NCBI GenBank assembly: GCA_022511385.1
Contig: JAFLRN010000003.1
Location: forward strand, 1 to 64,000
DNA from: Acetatifactor sp.
Lineage (GTDB): Bacteria > Bacillota > Clostridia > Lachnospirales > Lachnospiraceae
Direction of reading: 5' to 3'
Length of the DNA: 64,000 bases
The notes under the pieces are model-generated. The model saw only the letters and a program-made list of their open reading frames with translations. It did no database searches and was not told the DNA's origin. This document shows, piece after piece, positions 45,696-54,270 of this stretch. Within the stretch, counting starts at the first letter, position 1. Every line of letters begins with the position of its first letter. The translations under genes and the position numbers were made by a program.

Positions 45696-46049
45696 TTAGT
45701 TTGGGTCCGTCTTTAATTCGTCCACAAACTCCATATAGGCGTTAAGGATTGCCGTGCATTCCTCAATGTCATAGTCCTTTACATCCTCCACTGTGATCTT
45801 GATTCCGTTCATATTGTTGTTAAGGACCGCTGCTAAAAGATCATAAATTGCATCTGTGTCCTCAATGCTTTGGTTTTCCTCGTCCATATTGTCCAGGGCC
45901 TTGATTGCTTCAAATACGCCTTTCTGTGGCATCCTTACCACAAGATTTTTACCCTTTTCCACTACCTTGTCTCCATCCGTTTTGTCTTTCATGGTAAAGG
46001 GCCAGAACGTCCTCTTTATTTTGTTACAGTTAAACGGTACTACTGCCAT
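45696..46049 (-). CDS. Tail assembly chaperone, upstream (G-like) part
   Basis: The 117-residue protein (FNCNKIKRTFWPFTMKD, GVFEAIKALDNMDEE, DYDIEECTAILNAYMEFVDE) takes the place of lambda gpG in a siphovirus tail module. It should bind the tape measure protein during tail assembly. AAAGGAG precedes the ATG. It ends in TDPN over a slippery heptamer, so a fraction of ribosomes should make a 207-residue fusion. Confidence 0.82.
   Translation of the reverse strand: MAVVPFNCNKIKRTFWPFTMKDKTDGDKVVEKGKNLVVRMPQKGVFEAIKALDNMDEENQSIEDTDAIYDLLAAVLNNNMNGIKITVEDVKDYDIEECTAILNAYMEFVDELKTDPN
45699..45705 (-). promoter_or_regulatory. Programmed -1 ribosomal frameshift site
   Basis: The heptamer C CCA AAC (XXXYYYZ, correct phase) sits directly before the TAA of the first chaperone frame. 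After a -1 slip, reading continues as CTA AAA ATG CCC, exactly in frame with the second protein. This matches the known gpG-gpGT mechanism of tailed phages. Confidence 0.8.
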
Positions 46050-46076
46050 TGTGCTGATCTCCTTTCATACGATAAA

Positions 46077-46103
46077 GGCGGCCCGGTTTATCTCCTGGCC
46101 GCC
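46077..46103 (-). terminator. Attenuating hairpin after the major tail protein gene
   Basis: GGCGGCC and GGCCGCC pair over a loop of 13 bases, 8 bases after the major tail protein stop; TTTATCG follows on the minus strand. It probably reduces transcription into the chaperone and tape measure genes. Confidence 0.6.
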
Positions 46104-46110
46104 CTGGTCT

Positions 46111-46698
46111 TTAGTCTACACTTAAATCCGGCCCCTCTGATTTCTGTGGCGTTTTGGGTTCTATGTCCTCTTCGTAACGTATGAGGGTGCCCTCTTTGTC
46201 CTGGGGCTGTGCCTTAAATTCCGCATCAATTACGGTTTCACTGTCCTTTGCAAAAGCAATGGTAAATCCTGCCCGGTTATTGCCCACAACAGTAACACGA
46301 ATATCACCGTCCTGGTCATCCTTATGGACAAAATGCAGAACGTACTTTTTGCCCGTGGCGTTTCCTGCTCCGCCGATCTTTACAATGCGCTTGTTTCCCT
46401 TGCTTTCGTCCACCCTGGCGGTTGAACACAACTTTTCCAGTGTGGTACCGCACCAGGTCATGATGCCGGATTTTAACGTGGCTTCCTCCTCGGTCAAGAT
46501 CACTTTGGCAACCTTGCCCATATCGTCCTTTGCTTCATAAAAAGAGGGCTTGTATTCAATGCTTGCACCGCCCTTGATATATCCCAGGCGGTTTTCCTCT
46601 TTCTCGATCTCCTCATTACTAGGGAGTTCTGTGTCTGTGCCCTCAAAGTCTGTGCAATACAAATCACCACTTCCCAAAACGATGCTTTCTTTGTTCAT
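46111..46698 (-). CDS. Major tail protein
   Basis: The 195-residue protein (GDLYCTDFEGT, LGYIKGGASIEYKPSFYEAKDD, VTVVGNNRAGFTIAFAKDSETV) forms the tail tube. It resembles the phi13-type major tail protein family in length and pattern and lies in the expected place between the tail-completion gene and the chaperones. Confidence 0.85.
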   Translation of the reverse strand: MNKESIVLGSGDLYCTDFEGTDTELPSNEEIEKEENRLGYIKGGASIEYKPSFYEAKDDMGKVAKVILTEEEATLKSGIMTWCGTTLEKLCSTARVDESKGNKRIVKIGGAGNATGKKYVLHFVHKDDQDGDIRVTVVGNNRAGFTIAFAKDSETVIDAEFKAQPQDKEGTLIRYEEDIEPKTPQKSEGPDLSVD

Positions 46699-47063
46699 GC
46701 TTTCCTCGCTCCTTTCGCTTTACTGACAATTCCATGGATCTCAAACGCCGTTTGAAAGCAATCTTCTCCTTCTACCGGGGCCACAAATTCGTCATGCTCC
46801 AAGTCGAAAAGGACCTCTTTGCATATCCGCTCCGCCAACTCCTCACGCTCGGCATCATCCGCCGCCGTGTATAGTTCCATGTCAATGTCAGATTCCTTAA
46901 TATTGTTGATTAGGTCCGCCCCTCTGTGTTTCTCATTGTGTAATAGATACACTATGTAAGGCATATTCGGCACTGGATCCTCTAGCGTCCCTTGGAAAGC
47001 GTTCTTTGCCATAGGAAGCCCCAGGCCCTTGCACCTTTTTAAAATGGTTTCAACCGTAGCCAT
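46695..47063 (-). CDS. Tail completion / terminator-like protein
   Basis: The 122-residue protein (MATVETILKRCKGLGLPMAK, MPYIVYLLHNEKHRGADLINN, IDMELYTAADDAEREELAER) has the pattern of small phage proteins that join head and tail. It overlaps the major tail gene by 4 bases and the gp10 gene by 1 base. Name is by position and pattern. Confidence 0.7.
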   Translation of the reverse strand: MATVETILKRCKGLGLPMAKNAFQGTLEDPVPNMPYIVYLLHNEKHRGADLINNIKESDIDMELYTAADDAEREELAERICKEVLFDLEHDEFVAPVEGEDCFQTAFEIHGIVSKAKGARKA

Positions 47064-47464
47064 TAACCTATCCCCTCCACATTTCTTTTAATTTTGGATA
47101 TTGCAAGTTCTCCCACGGTGTCATTGACCGCAGCAATGTGAGGAAATGCCTTTACTCTTCCGCCGTTCCGGCTTGCGTGCCCCTTTTCCAGTAAGTGGGT
47201 AAGCTGATAATGCTTTTTGTTATAGACGGAATAGCTATTCAGCCCAGTGATAGAAGAAGCCCGGCTGCTTCTTTGCCCATGAGTCCAGTCTTTCGTGTAT
47301 TTCCCAGTCTTTTCTTCATATGGGCCGCCCTTCTTAAGCATTTTTTCCGCAGCTTCGGCGGCTTCCTCCATTCCCTCATTTATGGCCTGTTTTAGATCCT
47401 TGGAAGCCCAACCCTCCAACTCCTCCATTATGGTTTCATCCAATCCGTCAATAGTTGTTTTCAT
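47063..47464 (-). CDS. HK97 gp10-like tail component
   Basis: The 133-residue protein (EGWASKDLKQAINEGMEEAAEAA, GGPYEEKTGKYTKDW, HLLEKGHASRNGGRVKAFPHI) fits the HK97-gp10 family, a head-tail joining or minor tail protein. It overlaps the head-closure gene by 4 bases. Confidence 0.82.
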   Translation of the reverse strand: MKTTIDGLDETIMEELEGWASKDLKQAINEGMEEAAEAAEKMLKKGGPYEEKTGKYTKDWTHGQRSSRASSITGLNSYSVYNKKHYQLTHLLEKGHASRNGGRVKAFPHIAAVNDTVGELAISKIKRNVEGIG

Positions 47465-47751
47465 GCTTTTCCTGCTCTTTCCCCCGCATAAAGTTCTATT
47501 TTTCCGTTTGGCTTTGGTCCATAGGTCCGATAGATTGCGTACCGTTTTCCGTTAAGCTCGATTTCCGTTTGCCTGTCATACTCAAATTCCCAAACTTCCG
47601 CCTGGAAACTGGCTTTAAGTCCTCCTTGTCCTGCTGCCGCAAATTCATCCCGACCCACCGGTGAAATTGTTGCAAAAATCTTTGTTTCCAGGTATTCCGT
47701 TTGATTCTTTTTGATAAGCAGTTTAATTTGCGCTTCTATGATAACCACCAC
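47461..47751 (-). CDS. Head-tail adaptor (head closure) protein
   Basis: The protein of about 96 residues contains KIFATISPVGRDEFAAAGQG and KRYAIYRTYGPKPNG, like phage head-closure proteins. The start is uncertain: GTG at 47751 lies right next to AAAGG inside the end of the connector gene. A copy of the GGCAGCAGG motif lies within it (47630-47638). Confidence 0.75.
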   Translation of the reverse strand: MVVIIEAQIKLLIKKNQTEYLETKIFATISPVGRDEFAAAGQGGLKASFQAEVWEFEYDRQTEIELNGKRYAIYRTYGPKPNGKIELYAGERAGKA

Positions 47752-48022
47752 CTTTGATCTTGGTTAAGATCATGTCATAGGATGCCATAAGCTTGTCATG
47801 GTTTTCCGGGTTCCCGAAATTTGCATTTACATACACCAGTACTGCTTCAATGATCAAGGGGTCTTTGAGCTCATCAGGATGCAGATAACTCTCATTTACG
47901 CCTATGCGCTTTAGGTCCGTCAGGGCAACCTCTACAAGCTGCCCCACGTCCTGATCCAGATCATCATTTGATGACTTGCGCAATCTTAACTTGGCCTTGT
48001 CAATCAACTCCTGTTTTGTCAT
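47723..48022 (-). CDS. Head-tail connector protein (gp6-like)
   Basis: The 99-residue helical protein (TKQELIDKAKLRLRKSSNDD, ESYLHPDELKDPLIIEAVLVYVNANFG) fits the DNA-packaging/gp6-like connector family that forms a ring under the portal. ATG 48022 follows AAGGCGGCAGGAT. The frame extends upstream to 48205, but that part overlaps the capsid gene and is not coding-like. Confidence 0.85.
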   Translation of the reverse strand: MTKQELIDKAKLRLRKSSNDDLDQDVGQLVEVALTDLKRIGVNESYLHPDELKDPLIIEAVLVYVNANFGNPENHDKLMASYDMILTKIKGGGYHRSAN

Positions 48023-48044
48023 ATCCTGCCGCCTTTCCTGCCGC

Positions 48045-49304
48045 TTACTCTGCCGTAGCTTCCGGATTCTTAACACGGATAAATCCGTTTTTAGCCACAA
48101 CATTGCCGCCCATGAATACGCTTGCACGGTAGGCCATCTGTCCCTGCTTGAACTTGTATTCCGTGGATTTCTGTGCATCAATGTCACTGAAAATTGCCAC
48201 TTCATAATTGCTCAAAGGACCGTATGCCATGCAGTAGGCTCCCGCCGTTTCGCCGATCTCTGCACATGCAGAATTGATGATATAAGGCACCTCGTCAATG
48301 GTTCCCGTGTTGCCGTTGTTCTTAATGGTGTAAACCTTGCGGCCCTGCTTGTCACGCAGCTTTGCGAACTTTTTCAAGTCCTTTTTGTTGAGGATAAGAG
48401 TGGCAACGTCCTCCACTTCCTCGTCCCCACCGAAACTATAAATAATCTCGTCCAGGGTGTCGTCATTAATTTTAGTAATGGTGGTTATATCCGTGCTGGG
48501 GTCAATAACCTGCTCTTTCTTCTCTGTGGGATTGTGGAAAATTCCCCGGAATTTGCCCGTTCCTCCCGGCCCGATCAGAATTTGTCTGGAAGCATAGCGG
48601 CGTATAGCCTTTGTCACGCTTCCCTCTACAATGCTGTCATAGTCCGCATCCGGCAACTTTTCCATTTCCTCCGGCTCCTCGGCATATGCTGTGATCTTCT
48701 CCCTCACGATCTCCGCATAGTTGAAAGTGGGTTCAGATACGTTGTAATCTGCCCCCTCCTTTGTGCTTCCGGCACCGTCCCCGTAAGATACTACATAGGG
48801 CCGCTGATAGCTTTCGCCGCCACGCAGCGGCACCGTCTTTACACGATCAATCAGACTGGAAACGTCATTGAAAGTAGGGGAAATGTCTGCACTTGCGTGC
48901 CTGGGGAGTACAATGCCGGACCCCTCTTTTGTGACGGAAACGGTATTCCTTACGCCACGGGCCAGGGTGTGGGCCATGTACCTGCCGACACGTCCGTTTT
49001 TGATTGCCTTTCCGTTCTCTGCACGGGCCTTTGTTGCTGCCTGTGCGTTGCTGCCCTCGCCGTTTCCCTTTCCCTCTCCGCCGTCCTCCTGGGGGTCTAC
49101 ATCCGGGCCCACTGCTACCGCCTGGGCTGCTTTCTGCAAATCCTCACGGGCCTTGATCTCGTCCAGAATTTCACCAATCAGATTTGATTCATTGACGATA
49201 GCCGTCAACTCCTCGCCGCTCTTGTCCTGGGCATCCTTGGCCAGTGTGGAAATACGTGCCTTTAACTCTTTCTTGCTCATTTTCATTAACTCTGCTCTTT
49301 TCAT
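48045..49304 (-). CDS. Major capsid protein (HK97 fold)
   Basis: The 419-residue protein has an N-terminal scaffold-like coiled coil (about residues 1-75, KKELKARISTLAKDAQDKS), an acidic Gly-rich hinge (DPQEDGGEGKGNGEG), and the capsid domain (about 120-415: PTFNDVSSLIDRVKTVPLRG, NYAEIVREKITAYAEEPEE, YEVAIFSDIDAQKST). The phage protease probably removes the N-terminal part. Confidence 0.93.
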   Translation of the reverse strand: MKRAELMKMSKKELKARISTLAKDAQDKSGEELTAIVNESNLIGEILDEIKAREDLQKAAQAVAVGPDVDPQEDGGEGKGNGEGSNAQAATKARAENGKAIKNGRVGRYMAHTLARGVRNTVSVTKEGSGIVLPRHASADISPTFNDVSSLIDRVKTVPLRGGESYQRPYVVSYGDGAGSTKEGADYNVSEPTFNYAEIVREKITAYAEEPEEMEKLPDADYDSIVEGSVTKAIRRYASRQILIGPGGTGKFRGIFHNPTEKKEQVIDPSTDITTITKINDDTLDEIIYSFGGDEEVEDVATLILNKKDLKKFAKLRDKQGRKVYTIKNNGNTGTIDEVPYIINSACAEIGETAGAYCMAYGPLSNYEVAIFSDIDAQKSTEYKFKQGQMAYRASVFMGGNVVAKNGFIRVKNPEATAE

Positions 49305-49332
49305 TTTCTGTTATCCTCCTTAAATGGTGTTG

Positions 49333-50100
49333 TTATATGCCCATATGGGCGGTTGCAAGCGAAACTAAATTCCGTTTCATTTCCAGTTCCTTTGCATGGT
49401 CCGTGGGGTTTTCTTCCCCCGTCTGCCGTATGCTCTCCGGGATGTTCTTGCAGTATGTCTGTGTGTATTCCTGCACTGCTGCCGCAATGGCGTTTTCCTC
49501 TCCCACGCTCACATTGAAATACTGGGCGGCACTTTCCCCGTCAAGCCAGGTTTCTTTGTCCATGAGTTCCTTGATCTGGTCTATTGTTATTCCCTCGGCC
49601 AGGTGGTCCTCGTATATTTTCCATATGCCCACTTCTATGCGGTCCAGATCGTCCGCCATTTTCCGCATTTCATTGGCGTTTCCCTCGCATCCTGCCCATG
49701 GCTTATGTATCATAAGAAAAGCGTTTGCCGGGATTGTGGGCTTGTCATCCGCCACAAACGGCAAAATGGAAGCAATGGACCCGGCCAGGGCATCCACATA
49801 ACAATTCTTTTTCCCGGGGTAGCGTTTCAGCATATTGTAAATTGCTATCCCGGCAAAGACGGAACCGCCGCCGGAATTGATATAAATGTTTAAATCCCTG
49901 CCCTCGGCTTCGGCCAGGAAATTCCTTATTGCATCCGGGTATTGGTCTTCCTGCTGCCAGGCTCCCCACCAGTCCGATACAATGTCCCCATAGAAATACA
50001 AGTCCGCTGTGCTGTCTGTGAAGTTCTTAAACTCATAGAATTTTCCAACGGTGGCGTGTGCCGCATCCTTGTAAGCTATGAATTTTTTATGCTTTGGCAT
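49333..50100 (-). CDS. ClpP-type prohead protease
   Basis: The 255-residue serine protease of the ClpP/SppA fold cleaves capsid precursors. The oxyanion and catalytic regions are INSGGGSVFAGIAIYNML, LAGSIASILPF (catalytic Ser) and AFLMIHKPW (catalytic His). AAAGGAGG is 8 bases before ATG 50100, inside the end of the portal gene. Confidence 0.92.
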   Translation of the reverse strand: MPKHKKFIAYKDAAHATVGKFYEFKNFTDSTADLYFYGDIVSDWWGAWQQEDQYPDAIRNFLAEAEGRDLNIYINSGGGSVFAGIAIYNMLKRYPGKKNCYVDALAGSIASILPFVADDKPTIPANAFLMIHKPWAGCEGNANEMRKMADDLDRIEVGIWKIYEDHLAEGITIDQIKELMDKETWLDGESAAQYFNVSVGEENAIAAAVQEYTQTYCKNIPESIRQTGEENPTDHAKELEMKRNLVSLATAHMGI

Positions 50101-51409
50101 CCTTTTGACCTCCTTTCATAGTCTGCAAGTAAGCCATTACCGCCGCTTGCAGTGCCCTGCGTTGTCTTGCCTGGGTATCGTCCCCGGTGTCCCCGTCCCC
50201 GTCAAGGCCAACTTGGTAAAGGCTTTGATCTCCGGCCTTGACATAGTTTAGAGATACCATGCGCACTTCCCCACCCTCCACGGGTCCGTAATACATGAGT
50301 TCCCGGTATTCATTTACTGTCAATGCTCCCCTGTCAAACATATTTCCGCCCACCGTGTCCCTGGTCTGCAGGGTTGCGTATTGCAAAAGATTGGCTACAA
50401 AATCAATACGGTTGCCGTAACCAATCTCCCTCGGTGTCAGCAGTTTAAAGGTGAACTCATAGGATAGCTGTATTGCTATTGGCTCAATGATATTTTCATA
50501 AAACGAAACCCATTCCTGGTCCGATAGTGTGGAAGTCAGTATTTTTTCATTTACGCCATAATAGCGGTATACGTTATCACGCAAAAAGGTGATTTGGTTA
50601 ATCGGAATGCTAGGCGTTCTTTGAGAAAACTCCCTGAAATCTAGTGAATTATCAATGGCGGCAACTCCCCCGGCGTTATCCGTGTTTATGAAAGCATCCC
50701 TAAACTCTTTTGTTATTTCTTTCAATTCATCCTGATCCGCTAGGTTGTTATATTTCAGATAACCTAAGAGAGAATTTGAACGGTTGACAATGTTCTTTAT
50801 GGCTTCCCCGGACGTTTCTATGAGATCCAGGCTCCGCTTTAACTCAATATCCGGGGATGTTCCCATAAAACGCTTTTTGTTGTACCGCGACTTTATATGA
50901 ATGACATTCTGATAGGGCACCGTGTATGTGTTCCCGTCATACTCCCACCGAAAGCGGAAAAGTATGTTGTGGTTATCATCCTCAAAAATCCGATAGTTTG
51001 ATGTTGTTATTGGTTGTATGCTTGTAACCCTTGTAAAATCGTCATTGTAGAAAATAACTGCAAAGAAATTTGAGGTATAAACCAAATCCACTCCCACGCG
51101 ATAAAGAAAATCATATGTTGACAGTTCCGGGCATGGCCGCAGGGATAAAAGCCGGGCCAGTGAATCGTCTTTGATTTTTAACCCTTTCTCTTCTTTTCTT
51201 GTCACCTGTGGCTTTAGCTTTCCCACGTTTTTGCCTATTGCGTCCGCAATGGCTCCCACAATATCGTTATCCCGTAGGGTGCCCGTTGGCATATACTCCC
51301 CACGGCTCAATAATAGCGGTCTATACTTTGCCTTATATGCATTGAAAATGTTTGCAATAATTCCCGTGATTTTTACCCCCTTTCCGTCAAAATAGGCACA
51401 AGGATCCAC
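50087..51409 (-). CDS. Portal protein (HK97-like)
   Basis: The 440-residue protein forms the DNA-entry ring of the head. Seen are LARLLSLRPCPELSTYDFLY, IQPITTSNYRIFEDD, VIHIKSRYNKKRFMGTSPDI and NEKILTSTLSDQEWVSFYENI. GTG 51409 is uncertain: a better Shine-Dalgarno (AAAGGGGG, about 51382) precedes codons ATC and ATT about 20 codons into the frame, so the true N-terminus may be shorter. Confidence 0.9.
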   Translation of the reverse strand: MDPCAYFDGKGVKITGIIANIFNAYKAKYRPLLLSRGEYMPTGTLRDNDIVGAIADAIGKNVGKLKPQVTRKEEKGLKIKDDSLARLLSLRPCPELSTYDFLYRVGVDLVYTSNFFAVIFYNDDFTRVTSIQPITTSNYRIFEDDNHNILFRFRWEYDGNTYTVPYQNVIHIKSRYNKKRFMGTSPDIELKRSLDLIETSGEAIKNIVNRSNSLLGYLKYNNLADQDELKEITKEFRDAFINTDNAGGVAAIDNSLDFREFSQRTPSIPINQITFLRDNVYRYYGVNEKILTSTLSDQEWVSFYENIIEPIAIQLSYEFTFKLLTPREIGYGNRIDFVANLLQYATLQTRDTVGGNMFDRGALTVNEYRELMYYGPVEGGEVRMVSLNYVKAGDQSLYQVGLDGDGDTGDDTQARQRRALQAAVMAYLQTMKGGQKDAKA

Positions 51410-51480
51410 CCTTGTGCCTAGTATAGAAAAATCCGTGTTTAAATTCTGACCCTCTTTATCCTGCTGCCAAAATCCGTTTT

Positions 51481-53139
51481 TTATGCGGCCTGGTTTAGTA
51501 ATTTTTTCCCAATCTCCGCATGGTATTTATCCTTTACCGTTAATGCATCAAATACAGACATTGCTCCGTCAATCCTTAACCGCCTTTCAAGTTTTACGGG
51601 CTTCATTCTGGAATCGTTTATGTCTATATCAACCGCCACATTAAGAAGATGCGATTCTAGTAGGGCGTTATCTCCAATATCGTATTTTCCATCTTTCAAA
51701 TCTCCCTCAAATACACGCAAAATAGGGGTTAGGTTGGTACCTTGGTACACGTCATCCATATGAAATCCGGCCATTGCCATTTCATCAACCAAATTACGGG
51801 CCATGTATCTATCATAACCAACTTTCAGCGGCCGGATTTTGTATTTCTTCACAAGATCAATAAACCATTGATACACATCTTTATAATCCACCTGGTTTTC
51901 TCCTGATATTGCGAGAAAGCCTTTATCTTTATAAATTGCATACGGAACATTGTCCTCGTCCACCGCTTCCATAAACCTTTTTTTCGGCATGAAAAATTTT
52001 GTTATGATATAATTCTTGTCATTCTTATAAATTACAATACTTGCGGCGGTTAGATCTGTGGTTCTGGAAAGGTCTATTCCGCCAACGCAATAGCATCCTC
52101 GGAAGTTTTCCAATGCAAGGTTAATATTGCTAAACGATTTATGAACGTCTATGTAATCAAGCCATGCAATGGAATTATTCTGCTTGATATTGCAATACTT
52201 CATCAAAAATTCAGCCTTTTTAGGCAGTGAACTTTTGGCAATTGCAATTTGCTCTTCATAGAACGCTACCGTAACGGACACTCCCAAATTAGGGTTGGAT
52301 TTCTTCAGCTCTTCCAGATCGTCCCATTTCTCCACATCATCAATGATATACAGAAATGGCAATATCCTCTTTTCCCTTGAATTCCCTTTCAGAAAAGAGG
52401 TTGACCGTGTCATAAGCTCATCATAGGCTCCGCCATTCATCTTGCCAGCGGTAGAAATAGACAAAATCAGCGGTTGTGTTCTTGCCCCCACCGCTGATGC
52501 CATAACCTCATATTGATCCAGTCCCTGCTGCCCCGGCCATGCTTCCATTTCGTCCCCAACTACCATTTGCGGATTAAATCCGTCCGATTTTTTGGAGTTG
52601 AAAGCTATTTTTTTAATGGTTGTGTTAAACTCCTTTATGTAAATATCAGATTGCCGTTTTTTGGTTATCAGGTCTAGTTCATCATCACTTTGCGTAATCT
52701 GATAAAAAGCATCATACACGATGTTGGCTTGGTCCAGTTTCGGGGCAAGAAAATATATTTCTGCTCCGTACTCGCCATCTATATAGGCCATATATGCAGA
52801 CAATGCCGCCGCAAAAAGGGATTTCCCATTTTTACGGGCAATCACAATAAACACTTCCCTGAATTGCCTATATTTTGTTACTGGATCTAAAATTCCGAAT
52901 ATTGCGGAAACTATCGCTTTTTGCCATAATTCCAATTTCAACAAGTCATTTCGCCCCTTTGAATGATGGCAAAATTCCTCTATGAAATTTATTGCCTTAT
53001 TGGCCTTTTGTGCATTGAATAACCAGGACCCGTTTTGAATTCCTTCTACCAAGATTTGATAGATGATTCGTATCCACTTTCCGACTGTTACCTGTCTACT
53101 TTGAATGGCTTCCCAATATACAAATATATAGTTTCCCAT
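51481..53139 (-). CDS. Terminase large subunit
   Basis: The 552-residue packaging motor has an ATPase domain with Walker A IVIARKNGKSL (about residues 99-108), Walker B MVVGDEMEAW (about 192-201) and the coupling motif ILSISTAG (about 225-232). The nuclease domain contains GGIDLSRTTDLTA (Asp about 356). It lies right after the P27-type small subunit. The 70 bases after its stop hold a GGCAGCAGG copy and a GGGTCAGAAT motif. Confidence 0.95.
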   Translation of the reverse strand: MGNYIFVYWEAIQSRQVTVGKWIRIIYQILVEGIQNGSWLFNAQKANKAINFIEEFCHHSKGRNDLLKLELWQKAIVSAIFGILDPVTKYRQFREVFIVIARKNGKSLFAAALSAYMAYIDGEYGAEIYFLAPKLDQANIVYDAFYQITQSDDELDLITKKRQSDIYIKEFNTTIKKIAFNSKKSDGFNPQMVVGDEMEAWPGQQGLDQYEVMASAVGARTQPLILSISTAGKMNGGAYDELMTRSTSFLKGNSREKRILPFLYIIDDVEKWDDLEELKKSNPNLGVSVTVAFYEEQIAIAKSSLPKKAEFLMKYCNIKQNNSIAWLDYIDVHKSFSNINLALENFRGCYCVGGIDLSRTTDLTAASIVIYKNDKNYIITKFFMPKKRFMEAVDEDNVPYAIYKDKGFLAISGENQVDYKDVYQWFIDLVKKYKIRPLKVGYDRYMARNLVDEMAMAGFHMDDVYQGTNLTPILRVFEGDLKDGKYDIGDNALLESHLLNVAVDIDINDSRMKPVKLERRLRIDGAMSVFDALTVKDKYHAEIGKKLLNQAA

Positions 53140-53144
53140 ACAGT

Positions 53145-53534
53145 CTATTCGTTCCTAAGTGCTGTCAACCTACTAATATTTTTCTTTTCTTTTGGCGGTA
53201 AATATTCAATCAAAGTGTGGATAATTTGGGTATATTGCCTGGCGTATTTTTCGTAAATTTGAGCGGACGGGTGGGCTTTGATAAATTTTTGGGAAGCGTT
53301 TACCGTTTCCGCCGTCAAGCCTTCTTTTTTTAGCTCCGCCTTTGCTTGCAGGCAGGCAATTTTTAAAAAGGCTGCTTCCTCGATCAGTGAATTTACAAGA
53401 CTTTTCTTGTCTATATTGTCAATCCCGGAAAACATTGGTTGAAGTCTCTCCACCTCTTTCTTGATTCTTGCATCTGTCAACATTTTTGGCCTTTTGGTCT
53501 GTTTCTTTTCAGAATCTTTTTTATTTTCTGCCAT
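53145..53534 (-). CDS. Terminase small subunit (P27 family)
   Basis: The 129-residue protein (KRPKMLTDARIKKEVERLQPM, AAFLKIACLQAKAELKKEG, NASQKFIKAHPSAQIYEKYAR) fits the P27 small terminase family, which recognises the packaging site. It lies between an HNH nuclease gene and the large subunit, a conserved arrangement in cos-type HK97-like phages. Confidence 0.88.
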   Translation of the reverse strand: MAENKKDSEKKQTKRPKMLTDARIKKEVERLQPMFSGIDNIDKKSLVNSLIEEAAFLKIACLQAKAELKKEGLTAETVNASQKFIKAHPSAQIYEKYARQYTQIIHTLIEYLPPKEKKNISRLTALRNE

Positions 53535-53940
53535 AATTCTTACCCCCCTCTATGTGTGCGCGACCCTCAGCGTTTTTTGTAGGTATCTCCCTCGGTTCTT
53601 TAGCCGTGGGGTCTTTGCACCCCACCGGGGGGAGTGCCGTGTCGATTGGCGGCAACAAATTCCCGTTGCTGTCAAAACGATAACGCCCAGGTCCTTTGCT
53701 CTTATGCTCTTTATTGTGGCAATCCTCACAAACATACTCCAGGTTGTCGGTGTTCAGTGTAATGTTTGGGTCATTGATATTTCCCGGTGTGATATATGTT
53801 TTGTGGTGGACGATATACCCAGGCTTGTGCAATCCTGCTGCCAGGCAACGCTCACAAAGTCCGTTGCTCCTGGCAATCACTATCTTTCTTGCACGCTTCC
53901 AGGCATCCGACTTGTAGAAATCCTTTGCATACTCTTTCAT
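53521..53940 (-). CDS. HNH endonuclease
   Basis: The 139-residue protein has an HNH motif: CERCLAAGLHKPGYIVHHKTYITPG, NPNLEYVCEDCHN-type zinc pair and the final catalytic His in CHNKEH. ATG 53940 follows GGAGGGG. In HK97-like phages an HNH protein next to terminase is needed for packaging cleavage; that role is inferred from position. Confidence 0.9.
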   Translation of the reverse strand: MKEYAKDFYKSDAWKRARKIVIARSNGLCERCLAAGLHKPGYIVHHKTYITPGNINDPNITLNTDNLEYVCEDCHNKEHKSKGPGRYRFDSNGNLLPPIDTALPPVGCKDPTAKEPREIPTKNAEGRAHIEGGKNYGRK

Positions 53941-54000
53941 GATCTGCCCCTCCGCAATGTTTAAAGGCTTGTGGCGGTTTCCCTCCACAAGCCCATAATA

Positions 54001-54270
54001 TTATATTTTGTGTTCACATTCTGACCCACTCGACTGCTGCCGCAGCGTTTCACTTTCGGCCAGTTTGTTCCAACTTTTCACCGCCTGGCGGATTGTAGTT
54101 TTTGAAATGCGTATAGGATTAGACGGCCATGTTTTTATCTTGACATTAGGTAAATCATATTCTTTATTGCAATCAATACATTTTGCATATGCTTCCGGCA
54201 CTCTTAAAAGTCCACCCATTAGTTTTATTTCTCCGCCACATCCAGGGCATGGTTTCATTTCTTCACTCAT
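54001..54270 (-). CDS. Small zinc-finger protein, Lar-like
   Basis: The 89-residue protein has PCPGCGGEIKLMG and AKCIDCNKEYD, two CxxC pairs like those of restriction-alleviation (Lar) and related phage proteins. ATG 54270 overlaps the previous gene's stop by 4 bases (ATGA) and follows AAAGGAA. Its C-terminus RQQSSGSECEHKI is encoded over a GGGTCAGAAT repeat motif. Confidence 0.7.
   Translation of the reverse strand: MSEEMKPCPGCGGEIKLMGGLLRVPEAYAKCIDCNKEYDLPNVKIKTWPSNPIRISKTTIRQAVKSWNKLAESETLRQQSSGSECEHKI

Larger units (their letters stand above)
38533..54027 (-). repeat. Three copies of GGGTCAGAA at gene junctions in the prophage
   Basis: GGGTCAGAATTTAAA (minus strand) occurs at about 38541 and 51452, and GGGTCAGAATGTGAA at 54027. 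Each stands at a junction: holin/InlB-type tail gene, terminase/portal, and the end of the zinc-finger gene. Confidence 0.5.

Noticed and set aside
47723..48205. 160-codon version of the head-tail connector
   Set aside because: The part above 48022 overlaps the capsid gene in another frame and lacks family-like residues; ATG 48022 fits the family length.
47976..49187. 403-codon plus-strand frame opposite the capsid gene
   Set aside because: Its length comes from the codon pattern of the capsid gene on the other strand; the product is Cys-rich and unlike any protein family.
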